DNA from: Halichondria panicea
Lineage: Eukaryota > Porifera > Demospongiae > Suberitida > Halichondriidae
Reading direction: 5' to 3'
Length of the DNA stretch: 64,000 nt
Assembly (NCBI RefSeq): GCF_963675165.1
Contig: NC_087384.1
Span: forward strand, 4,085,182 to 4,149,181
This document shows, one piece after another, positions 32,025-47,000 of the stretch. Made by a program: the position numbers and the translations under genes. The notes beneath the pieces were generated by a model. It was given only the letters and a program-made list of their open reading frames with translations, was not told the DNA's origin and did not search any database. Position 1 is the first letter of the stretch; each line of letters begins with the position of its first letter.

Positions 32025-35000
32025 ATGGCCGAGGTAGACTCTGAGGACTTTGAACAGAAGACGCCTCCTCTGTCAGTTACTATCAAGGCCATCCTTGAAC
32101 GGTATCCTGATGGCCAGATCTTCAAGGTGGTTGTGGCAATAGTTTATATGCATTCATATGATATTAATGTAAAGGTCTATTGCATGATAGACTAACCAGG
32201 AGCAGATGAGGGGATGGAGCCTCTTACTATGTATAGTATTTCGGATTTCACTATGTCACATTTCCTTGTTTTTAATTGCTAAGTGCTCTGTACATGTGTG
32301 GCTGATAAGGTTTGAATAGTGAATACCATGATAATGTTAACAGCACTCAGCGGTTTGGCATATACCGTATAGCGCGAAATTTTCGAGGGGCTTAATTTTC
32401 GCGGATTTCGTGGGTTAGAATTCTACACGAAAATAAGTCCACGAAAATTTTTAAATTACCTGCTATAACGTGCAAAGATTTAAGGCGTGGCTTCCGGTTA
32501 GCAGTCATTCCGCGAACATTGTGCAACGAAATGGCTTTTAGAGGCCAATCCACGAAATATAAGTGCCTCGAAGACTTCGCGCTATACGGTAGTACATAGC
32601 TAGACCTTACAGAATCCGCGTAGTAAGACGCTCCATCCCCTCATCTGCTCCTGGCGTACTCCAATTCGACTGGCACTTATGTTATCGATTACAGGCCCTT
32701 CATTGCGGCGTAAAATTGAGGCCACATAATTATATAAATGAGTGTGCCTCAAGCTAGCTAGCTCGAGCTCTATGCTCATACTGTGGAGTACCTCAAGCTT
32801 GAGCTCTAAGCTCATACTGTGGACAGTGTAGTTAAAGGATAAGGGCTTCATGATGGCATCCATATCAGTAAAAAAAGTTAAATTATTTTATTTACACTGC
32901 ATGTTTTTGCGCATAAACACGACAAAATTGTATTTATTAATTATCTTACTGAACTCCCTGTGAGTCTTGACACTACATGTAATCATAAGTGTATACTGTA
33001 CTCTAAGGAATGTCAAATGTTGTTTTAAAGTGGTTGCAGAGAATTACAAACAAAAACAACAGAGCTAGTGTATGTATACACACAAGTAAAATAAACACTA
33101 TACTTAATATGAGGCTACTCTGTCTTATGGATGACATTGTTGAATTTAGATGCTTTTGTTTTGTTGAGAGAGAGAGTGGGATTTGGTTGAGGAGGACTTG
33201 CGCCTTTTCTTACGAGCTTTTTGCTTCACATCCTAAAAAGACAAAAAACATGATATAAAAGTTGTTTGGAAATCACGGTTGGATGTCCTGATCATTCCAA
33301 AATCATTTGCATACCACATTATAGCATGAGTACTACAATAATACATGCCATAGTCTATTTGAGAAATAGCTTCCACAAAATTGACTATAGTACTAAAAAT
33401 TTTACTTCAGACAGAGTGTAACGCACTAATCCATGCAATAATGAGGCTTATGCTATAATTATATCATACTATATATAGCTCTATTATGTAAGAACAAGAT
33501 TTCTCACGTACCAATCCTTTATTGAGCAATAGAGCTTCTGCAAACAACTCACCCTAACTTTCAAGGTTGAAAAACACTTTTTGTGTACAATACATTATCA
33601 AAATTTTATGGCACCACTACCATTGGAAAGCTTATGTTTTTTATGTACCCAAACAGCTCACTTGATTGGCTTGAACGCTGAAAGAATGATCTTGAGGTCC
33701 AAAAATATAGCTTAAAAAACAGCAAAATAATATTATTAATGACCTTTTGACTAACAATGAAAACATTAAAAATCGTAAGTAGGATTATACCATCCATTCC
33801 AGACGTGTTGGAAACATTGGCAGGGTGTCATACAGCTAAAATCATGACGATACATGTACATATAACCTTTCTCAAATGACATTGTACATAAAACACTCTC
33901 AACCATGATTGTACGAAGATCAATAGTTGTGTATAAAAGTTTTAACCCTAACCGAGTCAAATAATAAGACTGTTTGACGAAAACTCCCTAATAAAGGACA
34001 CTCTCAGGATATAGGATCTGCAGAGGGCCTTTGTACCAATGTTTTCGCTATTTGGAGAGCTAGTATACATGCAGACTGTAGTTCATCCTTGTTAGAGTAC
34101 CTTATATATTTGGAGATAAGGCTCAAAGGTATAGACACCGACATCTGCATGAAGGCTGGGGCTACTATCGCCCCCACTTTTGAGTTTTTAATTGGTTATG
34201 TATGCATGCTGTATAGTCTCTATAGTTTTCACTACTCGTGACAAACAGGAGAACAATGTAGATCTGTGTATACGTATAATTATAGTAACAGAAAAAAAAC
34301 TTGCAAACTGGGATATTATTGATCTACACGTAAACCTTTCCCTGAAAATACGTGATCAGTTGCATCTGTACCTGACAAAATTAGTCTATAATTACGTAAC
34401 CACAAACAGAAACTATAGTTTTCTGGGAATCAGATAACAGCCATTAGGATGCACACTTGTATGCATAAGAATAACATGGTAAATTGGATGTTCTTGCTAG
34501 TCAAATTGTGTGAGGTTACAAGACAGTGTTCCATACAGAGAACAACACTTGTTTGCTTATAGTGTCATGCACAGGATGACTCTAATCAATTTTATGTCTT
34601 ACTTGGGTCCTTGCACGAGATACATGGCTGGTCCAGTGGACCCTAATTAATGGTGTTCTTAGATGTTTATTGCCATCCCTACGACTAACGCAGATCTATC
34701 ATCAATACACTCCAGGAAATGATCCAGAATGCTGACGATGCTAGAGCCAAGAAAGTGTGGTTCTATGTTGATGAAAGACAGCATGGTAGGTCTAACCTCC
34801 CTCACCCTGGCTTAGCCGACTTCCAAGGCCCAGCTCTAGTGGCTGCCAATGACGCGTGCTTCACAGATGAGGACTGGCAAGGAATACAGTGTTTGCAACA
34901 GAGCATTAAAGCTGAGGATCCTTTTAAAGTTGGAAGGTTTGGGATTGGATTCAACTCTGTCTACCATATCACTGGTAAGTAAATTGAAGTCTCAGTCGGT

Positions 35001-38000
35001 CAACTGATCTAAATGTATGTGTATCTGCATGACGTTGTACTTGTGTTATAAGAACGTACTGGTAGAGCCCCCCATAAAAGAGAGTATCGAAAGTATCATA
35101 GAATTGTGCATCAGATGTATACGAAAACTGAAGTGACCGTTCTCCCTAAAACGCATGATCAATAATATTAATGCTGTCTCGAGGCAAGTAGCGGCTCCAT
35201 ATGCCACAGGCACTCGGATTGATTCGTTACCGAGTAGGAAGTCATATGCACGTTACTTTCCGCATATATCTGATGCATAATATATACGACGTTTTACTAT
35301 TATGGGTTCTTGGTTATAATTAGGATGGGTCAGTGATTTATAACAAGCAAGAAAGAACCAGAGCTGGAAAATAACTTCCTAGCTAATTCTAGTGCATGTG
35401 GGCATATTATACATGTAGCATAGAAACATAGTGGAAAACAAAATTCTTGTGCATGGCTAGAAATAATCTTCAGGCTTGTAGTAAAACGGATGTATTATTA
35501 TCCGTAATGCGTATGATATACTGCAGAGAGGTCAAAAGTTCACAATGGCTTCCAGAGGTGGTACGACAGGCACTGTACAGCTCAGCAATTATAGCCTCTG
35601 ATTAAACTCGGTAATAACGTTATACGTGGTCGGATAATTAGTGTTCAATCAGAAACTAATTGCTGAACTGACTGCACCGCGCCTGCCGTACCTCCTCTGC
35701 ATGGCTGCATGCTACCTCTGGAAGTCTACAGCTTTGCAGCTCTATTCTTACTCTTGTAGCTATCAAAAAGCTAGTGTAAGGCTAACTCATATAACTCGAA
35801 TAGTAACGTTGTGCAAACAGATCGTGCAAACAGCTACGTTCGTAGCCTACGAACGATTTTGAAGAGACTGCAACAGCTTTCACTCTTGAGTTTGCGAAGC
35901 AAAATCTAAGAGAAGGTGGCTAGAAGTCAAGCTGTTAGTTTTGGCAACCGTTGAGCAGTTATAGCTGGAATACACACACAGACGGACACACATACACAGT
36001 CAGCTTTAACGTATTCCTCATGCGGCTACGCCTCGAGGCATAACAAGCGAGAGAGGCTTATGTAAATTCGTCACAACGCCAAGGAACAGTGTAGGTGTCA
36101 TGATGCATTCCCACGCATCACTGCAATTTGGTATTTGACCATGTATTTTATATTTCATTCCTATTTTCATCACGAACTCTCTGTTGTTTCTATGATTACT
36201 GGTGCTTACTTGTAATGCAAACAATTATGTTTGTGGTCTATATAGTTTATACTGTAGCTAACATCAAATTCTAACATCAAGAGTACGTATTATAAGGAGA
36301 GGACTATACTGATAATTGTACACAAACTCTGTCGCACGTGATGACAAATTGTATAACGAGTGTTGCAAGCTGCGCTGTGCTAATGCCTCTCGCCATGTTA
36401 TGCTTTCGCTCAAAAAGTATTAGAGTTTTATAGTAGGGAGAATAAGCTTTTTTCTATAATGGATTTTACATTAAAATTAGCAGAAGTGATTATATCTATA
36501 ATAATTATGTTGTGTTGTGTACATGAGTCTATTGTATATGGTATCCTTACAGTGTTTTGTAGCTTACCAGGACCTCAAGAAAGATGAAATTTGATTTTTC
36601 CAGGATTATGGACGAGTGCGCATGCGCATTACAATAAGGGGTGTGTCTGCAAGAGGTCAGGTTAGCTGCTTTAGCAGCTCTTTTCTGACTCTTGTAGCTA
36701 ATAAAAAGCTAGCGCTTTAGTGCAAGGCTAACTCATAAGTTGAATATAAACTGTGTGCAAACAAATAATGCTACGAAAGATTCTGAAGAGACTGCAACAG
36801 CCTTCAATATGAGTCAAACCCATAACTCGAGAAAGATGCTTTTGCTAATCCAAGAAGTTAGAACCCTATAGAAGCTGCTAGTTTTCGTCTCATTGCAATC
36901 GTCGAGCAGTTACAGCTGGAACAGACAGACACACACACAGTCAGCTTTACCGTATCCCTCGTGCGGCTACGCCTCGAGGCATAATGAAAGCACCGCAGGT
37001 GCTGATGCCTCAGTGGAGGTGCCAAAGCTACATAACATAAAGCTACTTGTAAAATTTATCATGAATATTTGATGAACATTTTTGTTGAACATTGCTGCAT
37101 GCAGGCAGAATCTAGAACTCAAAGAGTGGGTAATGATCGACTGCATGCAGGCAGAATCTAAAACTCAAAGAGTGGGTAATGATCGACCATGATTGTTAAA
37201 AACGATTGATGCCAAAAGTTCAAGCTAATGGCTGCATCAGTACTCAATTGGTAGCTGCAACAGTGAGAAGAGAGCTGCAAAGCTCTACTGCTTCAACAGT
37301 GAGAAGAGAGCTGCAAAGCTCTACAGTAGAGCTTTGCAGCTCTCTTCTCACTGTTGCAGCTACCAATAGCTAGCGTTCTAGTGCGGAACTAACTACTAAG
37401 TAGAATAGCAACACTCGGTGGACAAGTTTTGCTACGCACTGAAAAGGCTGCAATGGCATTCCAAGTAGGCATAACTCGAGAACGAAGCATTATTTTGCAA
37501 ATCCACGAATTGAAATCCAAGTAAACGTGACTAGAAGCCTATAGAAACTCTTACTTGCACTTGGTTGATCCTTGAGCAGCTGTAGCAGTCTACACAGACA
37601 CACAAACACACTACCGTATGCCTCGCATGCGCATGCGCACCGAGGCATAATTTTAAGTAATTAATTTGCTAGTAAATGTTAGTAGCAGTTAGAGTTAGAG
37701 GCGTGTGGATTTGTAAAAATTACGTTCACTACTATATAAATCCAAGGGCTTATAAGAAGACTAGGGCATGCAACTCAGGCTATTTCAGACTCATCCAACT
37801 TTGTACTGGTAAAATTCCGCGTGGGGCGGAATACTTAACTTTTGCCACTACTATTGATTCTATTTATAGTATATCCTTCCTCTGACATGAAGTTGGAATA
37901 GATAGTATATTATGCCCTCTTCTCTTTATATAACCCCCGTGATAAATCTAACTATAGCATGACTGATTGCATGGATCTTGATCTTCTTCAGCTTCAACTT

Positions 38001-41000
38001 CGATCTCTTCACAAAATTCGTACACTGATATATAGAGGCATAGAAAGTCCTTTAAATTTCTAATCTTGCACTTACGACAAATTCTCCATATTGAAACGTA
38101 AGCTTGCGCAAACTTCATTGAACGAACGCGTACAATTAGCAGTATATTATGTAGTGTTTGTACAGTTATCAGTAATTATAGACATTACAGACGTACTGAC
38201 CACCAACGATAATACTAATTTTTTATCAGATCTGCCAATTATCATCAGTGGACAACAATTAGCTTTCTCTGACCCTCAGCAGAAAGTGCGGAAGGGGAAA
38301 GGTGGACAAAAATTTCGTTTGACTGATCTTATCAGTACCTCCTCGGATTTTATTTCACCACTTAACGGTTTAGCTGGTTTTGACGAAAGTTCAGTAAGAG
38401 ATGTCGGGTATCCAAAGACAATCTTTCGTTTACCTCTTCGCACAGCACCATCTTGTCTTTCAGAAAATGTCCAGAACACTAAAAAACTGCAAAATCTGCT
38501 TGAAAGCCTTAGAGAAGAGGCAAAATATTTACTCCTATTTTTGAAGTCAGTGTGCAAAATTGAAGTTCTTCACATATCTCAGGACGGTGACCAAAGCATG
38601 TTGTTCTCTGTAGAAATTGCTCCTGATAACCTAGCCAGGGTCATATCCAGACGCGATTCCTTTATGCAGCAGCTTAGAGACTCTTATAGCCGACAGCAAT
38701 ATTCTATATCTAGTGTCATCTCTTACACAACTACATTCTCTGTTGTTGTAACAGACAACAGTCAAACTAGTAACAATCAAGCAGGCACTAGCAGCTGGCT
38801 GATAGCTAGCAGTGTTGGATCGGCTGATGTTACAGTGCAAAAAGCTGCAGCCAAGCAGCATACATTTCCATGGGTTGGCACTGTGTTAGAATTGGGAGAT
38901 AAAAGGACATCTTTACAGGGCCACATTTTTTGCTTTCTCCCTATGCCAGTAGAGAAATCATCAGGTCTCCCTGTGCATGTCAATGGAGCGTTTGGGCTCA
39001 GTGATGATAGGCGTAGCCTGAAGTGGCCTGGAAGTGAGAGAAAGAATGATGCGACCGCAAACTGGAACAAAATCCTCGTCAACCAACTCCTTCCACCTTG
39101 TTACGTAATGCTCCTCTCTGAAGCCAAGAATCACTTAACTCCAGAGCAATTCTACAATGCCTGGCCTGATGCAAACGAGTTAAAAAAATCAAGGCACGAA
39201 TTCAGTGATATTCTCCAGCCTATGTTTATTTTGTTGTTCAAGCTACCAGTTGTTTGGACTAAGAACGCAGAAAATCACGAGATGATGGGAGACTGGATTG
39301 AAGCAGAGAAAGCCACATTTATCAACCAGAGTAAGAAACCTCCACTTCCACACATTATGAAACACGTTCTTTCTAATTGTGGTGTCCAGCTTGTTTCTGT
39401 TCCTCCAATAATCTGGAAAGCAATTGAGTGTGCTAAGTTAAAGATCAAGGAGATGTCACAAATGTTGGCTCGAGCCAAACTACGCTCCAAGCCTGGAAGC
39501 TACTCTACTGTTAACCCTGTTAACAAGAAGGAGATTCTTTCATATTGTCTCTCTGACAGATGCTACAACGATCTCTGTGGATTAGATCTCCTTCCCCTTT
39601 CAGATGGAAGCTTTACAAGCTTTGATAAACAAGCAGTGTATCTTTGCTCACCTGACTGTCCACGCTCTCTGCTACCTACCTTGGATAACAAGCTAGTAGA
39701 ACTATCAGAGATAGAAACAGAAACAGGCCTTTATGACAATCTCAGACAAGTGGCTGCATCCCAGCAAACAAAACTGAATGTTCTCACTGAGAAAGAAGTT
39801 GCTGATCTCCTCAAACAAGCCCTTCCTTCCGACTGGAGAAAAAGCAGCCTCGTGCCAATGCCCCACCCTCAGTTACCCCCCACCTGGCTCAAAACATTCT
39901 GGACTTGGCTCAAAGACAAGAATCTGCAACTCTTCCAAGATCAACTGCTTGTTCCATGCTACAGTTCTACTTCTAGCTCTTCAACAGGTTTTCATTTGGC
40001 TCCTCTTAGCAGTGCTCAGCCAGTGGTTTATGTGAGCTCTACGTTTTCTTGCTCAAGTCATGCAGATCTAGTCTCTGCTCTATACAAAATGAATGTTAGA
40101 GTTTGCCTCCAAAAGAAGTTCAACTTTGTACAGCACAAAAGTATATCAAACTATATGAAGCAAATTTCTAACGTCAACAATGTTGTTGATGCAATAGCTA
40201 CTCAAGGTTCATACACCGAGATTGATTTCACTTCTGAAGAAGCTCACAGCATGAGGGAACTCTTTACTCTAGGACCTTCTTCTCTCTCAGCTTCCAGAAA
40301 AGAGGTATTGCAAAATGTAGCTATATTTTCCTCTGCTTCAAACTCTTTAGGAAGGTTACACTCTGTGACCACAGCTGCATCAACTTCTATTGTAAAGAAA
40401 ACTTTGGGAGAACATAGTAACTGTGCTATTAGCATATCCAACTTCCCAGCTGACTTTGTTCTTCTTTCTTGTGAAGATTATCACCAATTGAAACTTTTGC
40501 AAACCTTGAAGATTCCATTCCCTACAGATTATAGATTGCTGAATGACTACATTTTCCCACTCATTCAAAGGGGGTCTTTCCCAGATCACCTAATTGACAA
40601 TCTCATGGCCCAAGTATTGGACAGGTTTCAAATTTTAAATTTATCGGAACACGGTACAAATTTAGGAGTTTATCTTCAGACATTATCCTTTGTGAAAACA
40701 AGGCATGGCCGGAAAAGTCCTATTGAACTATTTGATCCATTCAATGATGATATTGCAGCGTTGTACAACAAAGAAGATGTGTTCCCATTGACTCCATATA
40801 AGACACCTCACAGAATTGAAGTGCTGAAATGCTGCGGCCTTCAAACAACAGTGACGCCCCAACAAGTACTAGACGTTATCTATTCCATTAGCTCCTCTTC
40901 CACCTCTACCCCACAAGAAGTTGACTGCACTAAACTCTCTAGAGCTAATGCCATTCTCCAGTATTTTGGAACACGTACATTCTCCACTCAACCAACTGGA

Positions 41001-44000
41001 TATTTTCGTGTGCCTAAGTCATCGGTAAAATACTTTTTCTTTGATGCGTTAAAACACCTAACTATCAGCAGGAGCTGGCTTCCAATTACCTTTGAGAAGC
41101 CACTTGGCTACCCGAAGGAGCTTCCCTGGAAAGGAGATGGCCATTCCTCTCACTTTGTATCTTTGAGCACCCCAAAAGTTGTTCTTTCATCATCTGCTGA
41201 CTCTTGCCTGGTAGGCTCACAGGTATATGTTGTAACTACTGTGCCTTCGAATGTTTCATCATTTTTAGCAACTGATACTGGCCAGTTTACACAACATGTC
41301 GTTAATCATTTTACAGCAACGATTAATTGCAGGGCTCGATTATCAACTGATGCGATGGACTCTTTTGTCCATAAAGTGTACAACTACATGAACGGTCAAA
41401 GTATGTCAAATTTGAAACGGTTATATGATTTAAACGAATGGATTTATATCAGAAGAGATGCTAAGTTCGTTTCGTCGTCTGTAGTAGCTTTAAAGAAGAA
41501 TTCCACATTTAGACGAGATCTAGAGCCTTTTGTTAACATTCTTCCAGATAGCTTGTCTTGTTACAGACACTTGTTTAGTTTACCTTCTGGTGTTGAGCAA
41601 GATGTTACTAACTCACAGATTCTGTCGATCCTTTCAACAATAAAAGACGAAACTGACCCTAGGTGCCGAAAAACCAGTGCAGAAAATGCCTGGGACATTG
41701 TTCTAGCTATACTGAATTGGTTCACCAAGAATGGTACTAAGAAAGTCACAGACAATACCTATGTTCCTATAGAGTCTGACTCAGAGTGGCCACAGTTAGA
41801 GCGTGCCTCAGATGTAGTATTCACTAATAACGAGTTTATGAGAAACTACTTTCAAGCATCCGAAGAAAAAGATGAATATGTTTTTGTGCATGAATGCATT
41901 GACACCAAGTTGGCAAGAGCCCTAGGAATACGAACATTATCAGAGTCATTAGACATATCTGAGGATACATTTGAGGATGTTGGGCAGACTGAGCCTTTAG
42001 TTGATCGTCTCGTAAATATTCTCAATGAGTACAAAGATGGCATTACCGTTATTAAAGAACTTTTACAGAATGCTGACGATGCTAAAGCTACTGAATTTAA
42101 CATTTGTTATGATGCTAGATTGCATGAAACAGATCCGAAGACGCTGTTTTTTCCAGGAATGGCATTAACTCATGGCCCTGCTCTTATCGTCCATAACAAC
42201 AGCAGTTTCACCAATGAAGATTTCACAAACATTACAAAGTTGGCTGGAGCAACAAAGGCGAACGAAAAGCTCAAGATTGGTAAGTTTGGAATCGGTTTCT
42301 GCTCTGTCTACCACATGACAGATGTGCCGTCGTTTATTAGCCAAGATAGACTATTCATTCTTGATCCAACACTGTTATATCTCAGAAAAGAAATCAGTAA
42401 CCCTGCACAGCCAGGAAAGAAGATCAGGATTACAAGCAAATTCATTTCTGGATCAAAACAACTTGCTCCCTACGATGGACTGTTTGGATTTAACTCACAT
42501 TCTGAGTACCAAGGAACTATGTTCAGGCTCCCTTTCCGCACACTTCCTAGTGATTTGAGTACAACCTGCTACACTAACCAAACTGTTCAGAACCTAGTTA
42601 CTGCAATCAGAAAGAGTGCCTCAAACTTACTACTGTTTCTACAACATGTGAAAACTATCACCTTCCAGCAAATCAATCCTGGACAGAACCAACCGGAGGT
42701 TTTGCTAACAATTCACAAAGAGTGTGTTCCTCTGCCAATTCCTCTTTCCAATACTAAGATAAAGAAACTCACTTGCATTGAAAATAACTTGGACAAATGT
42801 ACCAGCTGTGATTGGCTGGTGTCACAACAAAAGAGTGAGACAGATCAACACTACCACACTGCCTCTGTAGCCTGTCCCCTAGGCTCGCAGCCTAGTTGCT
42901 ACAAAGTAGATGCTGAATTTCAAGGAGAAATTTTTTGCTTCTTGCCACTTTCCCAGCTAACAGGTCTTCCGGTCCACGTAAGCAGTAACTTTGCTGTCAT
43001 GAACAATCGTCGCGGTATTTGGACTTGCACTTCTGATCACGATACCTCTGAAACAGATGTTGAAGTAATTTGGAATATAAAGCTAATGGAAGGAGTCATA
43101 CCCCAAGCATATCATTCCATTCTTGTTGCTTTTAAAGAGATGGTGAAGAATAATTTACTGGAGGAGTACACCTTTCATTCCCTTTGGCCAAAAATGAGAA
43201 ATCTCCTACAGCATAACCCTTGGTCCAACATGTTAGTCAACCTCTACCCATTGATTGCAAACAGCTGCTTATTATATTCCGACTATTCAAAGCACTGGAT
43301 GTCTGTGCCTGAAGCCAATTTCCTTGGCACTGGTTTGCTTACTTTGTCAGATAGCGATGCAACTACTTCACCTGATTGTGTTGTTAGAGTTCTTCAAAAA
43401 CTAGATGTACCACTAGTTGTTCTTCCAACAGAATATTACTCTATGTTTTCCTGCAATTTAAATATGATGGATGAAGCAACCTTCACAGACTTGTTTTTTG
43501 ATCACCTCTCGGATTTTGACGACATATTTGAGGAGAGAAATGTGGTCATAAGACGCATGCTTGAAATCTTTGCTTCAGAACATGATGACTTCACTCAGCG
43601 AAGTTACAACCTACGCTCCCATTTGGAAGACAATGCTTGTATTCCTTGCACTTCAGATGGCACAGTTTTCAGAATGTGCACTCACGTCATTGATCCTAAT
43701 GCTACCTTTGCACAGTTATTTGATGAAAGTGACAGCTATTTTCCAATCAAAGAGTTGACTGAACGACACTTAGCAATGACTGCCTTGCACAAACTGGGGA
43801 TGATGAGCAAGACAATTCCTTGGAACTTGCTTTTAGAGCGTGCCAAAATGGTTCTGTTACTTCATCAAACTGATGAGAAAAAAGCTCTGTCTCGTGTGAA
43901 GCTAATCATCAATGCTGACACTGAAGGAGAACCTCCAACCACAGGAACAACTCTTGATTCGATACCATTCCTTCCAGTGGTTGCCACGTCACCATCACCG

Positions 44001-47000
44001 ACTTACCCTCTAAGATGGAAAGGGGAAGGTAAACATCTGATGTGTGGAAAAGAGCTAGTGAGAATTGGAAATGCCCATCTCACAGCAGGCAGTCATGTCT
44101 GTTTTGTGTCTGAATCAGAGCCAGACGAAGGTGGCTGTGGACATATATCAGCCAAAATGTTCAGAATTCTGAATGTTCGAAAGTTTCCCACCGTTGACCA
44201 GGTAGTTAGCCACTTCAAGAAACTAGTGGACTACATAAAACACGAGCGAACTTTGACACATGAGCTACTTTCCTGGACAACCAAATCATGCCAAACTATT
44301 TACAAATTTTTTAATGAGCTATTGCAAGAATCGTCAAATGCTTCCATCAATGCTTATAATTCACCAAGCATAATTGTACCAAAAGTTGACATTTCTTCTT
44401 TGAACTCTATCTCGTGTGTATGGACTGGTACGGAATTTGTTGAACCAAATGTGGTATTTAAAAATTGGACCATGTCAGGTCCATACATTTACTCAATTCC
44501 TCAAAATCTCACAAATGCAACACATTTGATAGATGCCATTGGAATCAGGGAAGCGCTAAGATTTGAAGATATCCAAAAAGCGTTGTACAAAATGAAAAAC
44601 GACTTTCAAGAACAGCCTGTAAACGAGGCTTGTAAAATACTACTGAACAATTTAGTTTCATCGCTCCAAAAAATGATCAATGATATTCCTGATCCTTCAG
44701 AGGATATAGATCTATTACTTCCCGGAGAAGACTTTGTGCTGCATTTATCACATGAACTGTCCTATAATGACGCAGCCTGGCTTCCAAGAGATGATCAATA
44801 CTTATACATCAATAGTATGTTATCTAGGGAGCTAGTTAACAAACTAGGAGTAAAGCTTGTGAGGAGCAGTGTGCTCGGAGAATTTGTGAACCCTACCAAT
44901 GATTTCGGAATTCCATTCGGACAACACGAAGACTTAACACAAAAGATACAAAACATTTTGCGAGAGTACCCATTTGATATCACCATTTTAAAAGAGCTGC
45001 TTCAAAATGCTGATGATTCGAAGGCTACAAAGATGTTTATTATACTAGACAGAAGAACACATGGAACTGGCAGTGTTCTCTCTGAAAACTGGGCTGAACT
45101 TCAAGGACCAGCTCTATTGGTGTGGAATGATAAAGAGTTCACAGAAGCAGATTTGAAAGGCATTCAAAAACTTGGTCTTGGCAGCAAGCGTTCAGCCAAT
45201 GAAAGCATTGGCCAGTTTGGCATTGGTTTCAATGTGGTGTACCACCTCACTGACTGTCCCAGTTTCATCACTGGTGGAGAGACTATGTGTGTACTGGACC
45301 CACACTGCAAGTACGTGCATGGTGCCACATTGGATAATCCTGGAATGAGGTACGACCAACTATCTCAAAAAGGCTTCTGGAAAAAGTTTCCGGATATGAA
45401 GGCAGCATTTCTTCGAGAAGAAATTCCAAATGCGCCTAACTTGTCAAGAGGTTCACTATTTAGATTTCCACTGAGATCCACTGAGAAACTTGTCACTGAG
45501 TCAAAAATAATCAACCATAATTCCAGCAGCAACGAGTCCCATCTCATAACAGATGTCATTATGAGTCGTAAGCTTACTGAGTGGGCTCCCAAAATAAAAC
45601 ACGCACTGCTGTTTCTCAATCATATACGTGAGCTGCATTTCTGTGAAATTGAAGAGACTTCACACGGTGCCAATTTTAAGAGTTACAAACATTTCACAAC
45701 AATTGTTGATGAAACTGCACAAGAAAAGAGAGGCACTCTTCACTCTGTCATATCTGATTGCAACAAAGCCAATACTGTTTCCTCTGTCATCAAGTACCCT
45801 CTTACTGTTTGCGAAGTAACACATCACACGTATAAAAAAGACCAACAAACAGAGAAGTGGCTCATTCAACAAGGTATAGGAGATGTGGGAAATGAGTGCC
45901 AAGACTGGAAAATTAAATCTGTTAAACCAAGACATGGACTTGCTTCACCTCTGGACCTGATTAAGTCCAAACAGCCCGCAGACTCGTATTACGGCCATGG
46001 TCGTTCTAAGACTAGCCCGCCTAAAATATTCAGTGGCCAAGTATTCTGTTTTTTACCCCTTCCTCTACATTGCAAACTACCAGTTCACATTAATGGTAAC
46101 TTTGCTCTCCATACAAATCGGAGAGATCTGTGGCATTCAACCACTCCTGGTGAAATGGACGTCCAGGCAGAGTGGAATGACTCCCTATTCCAAGCTATTG
46201 CCTCTTCCTATACCAATTTTTTATGTGCTGCTCAAACTGACTATGTTACTTCTCATTCTTATGAACAATATCACGATGCCTTGAAAGAGGTTAGTCGATA
46301 CTATGACGTGTTCCCTTCCGCAAAGCCTAAAGATCTCGTTGATCCTTACCTGCAACTTGCTAAAAATGTGTACAAAGCATTTGTGCAAAACAATGCAGAC
46401 ATTTTGTCTGTTATTACACCTGAATTGTCAAATGGGCAAGAAATTTTCAAAGTCTCATGGCACCCTGTAAAGAGTGAAGATCCGTCAACTCAGGTTCACT
46501 TCTGGAAAAATCTTGATAAAGATAAATCGCTTATTTTTGAGAGCATTGGTATGAAGCTCACTAAAGCACCCACTAAAATCCAAGATTGTATCAATGCCCA
46601 ATTTGATGAGGACGAAGAGAGGATAAAGAGTACAACTCCAGAAACAGTGTTTCAGTACTACAAACAATTCAGCCATCAAGTCATCGACAAAGGAACATTC
46701 CCGTGTGCACTGAAAAGCACTGTTTTCAAAACAATGACAAATTTTTTGATATTTCTTAAGTATGTGCTCAAACCTTCTGACGACGACCCAAAAATCTTCA
46801 CCTTCCCAGACTATCCAATTGGCTGCCCTCTTATCGTCACAGTAGATGAAACTCTTAGGGAACTTCATCAGATTGACAAAGTTATTAGATCCAATTTTTA
46901 CACTGTCTTCCCAAGAAGCTCTGATAAATTTTTGCATCCAGTTTTGCTGGAAGTATCTTTACCTAAAGAGTTGTTTATGTGTGTCAATAGCACACCAACA

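Noticed and set aside
36018-36224. 68-aa minus-strand ORF in sacsin intron 2
   Set aside because: It overlaps the tail of a dispersed repeat and has no similarity.
38091-38229. ATG at 38091 as start of sacsin
   Set aside because: These 46 codons are AT-rich with no similarity to sacsin, whereas the acceptor at 38228-38229 joins exon 2 in phase to complete HITDLP.
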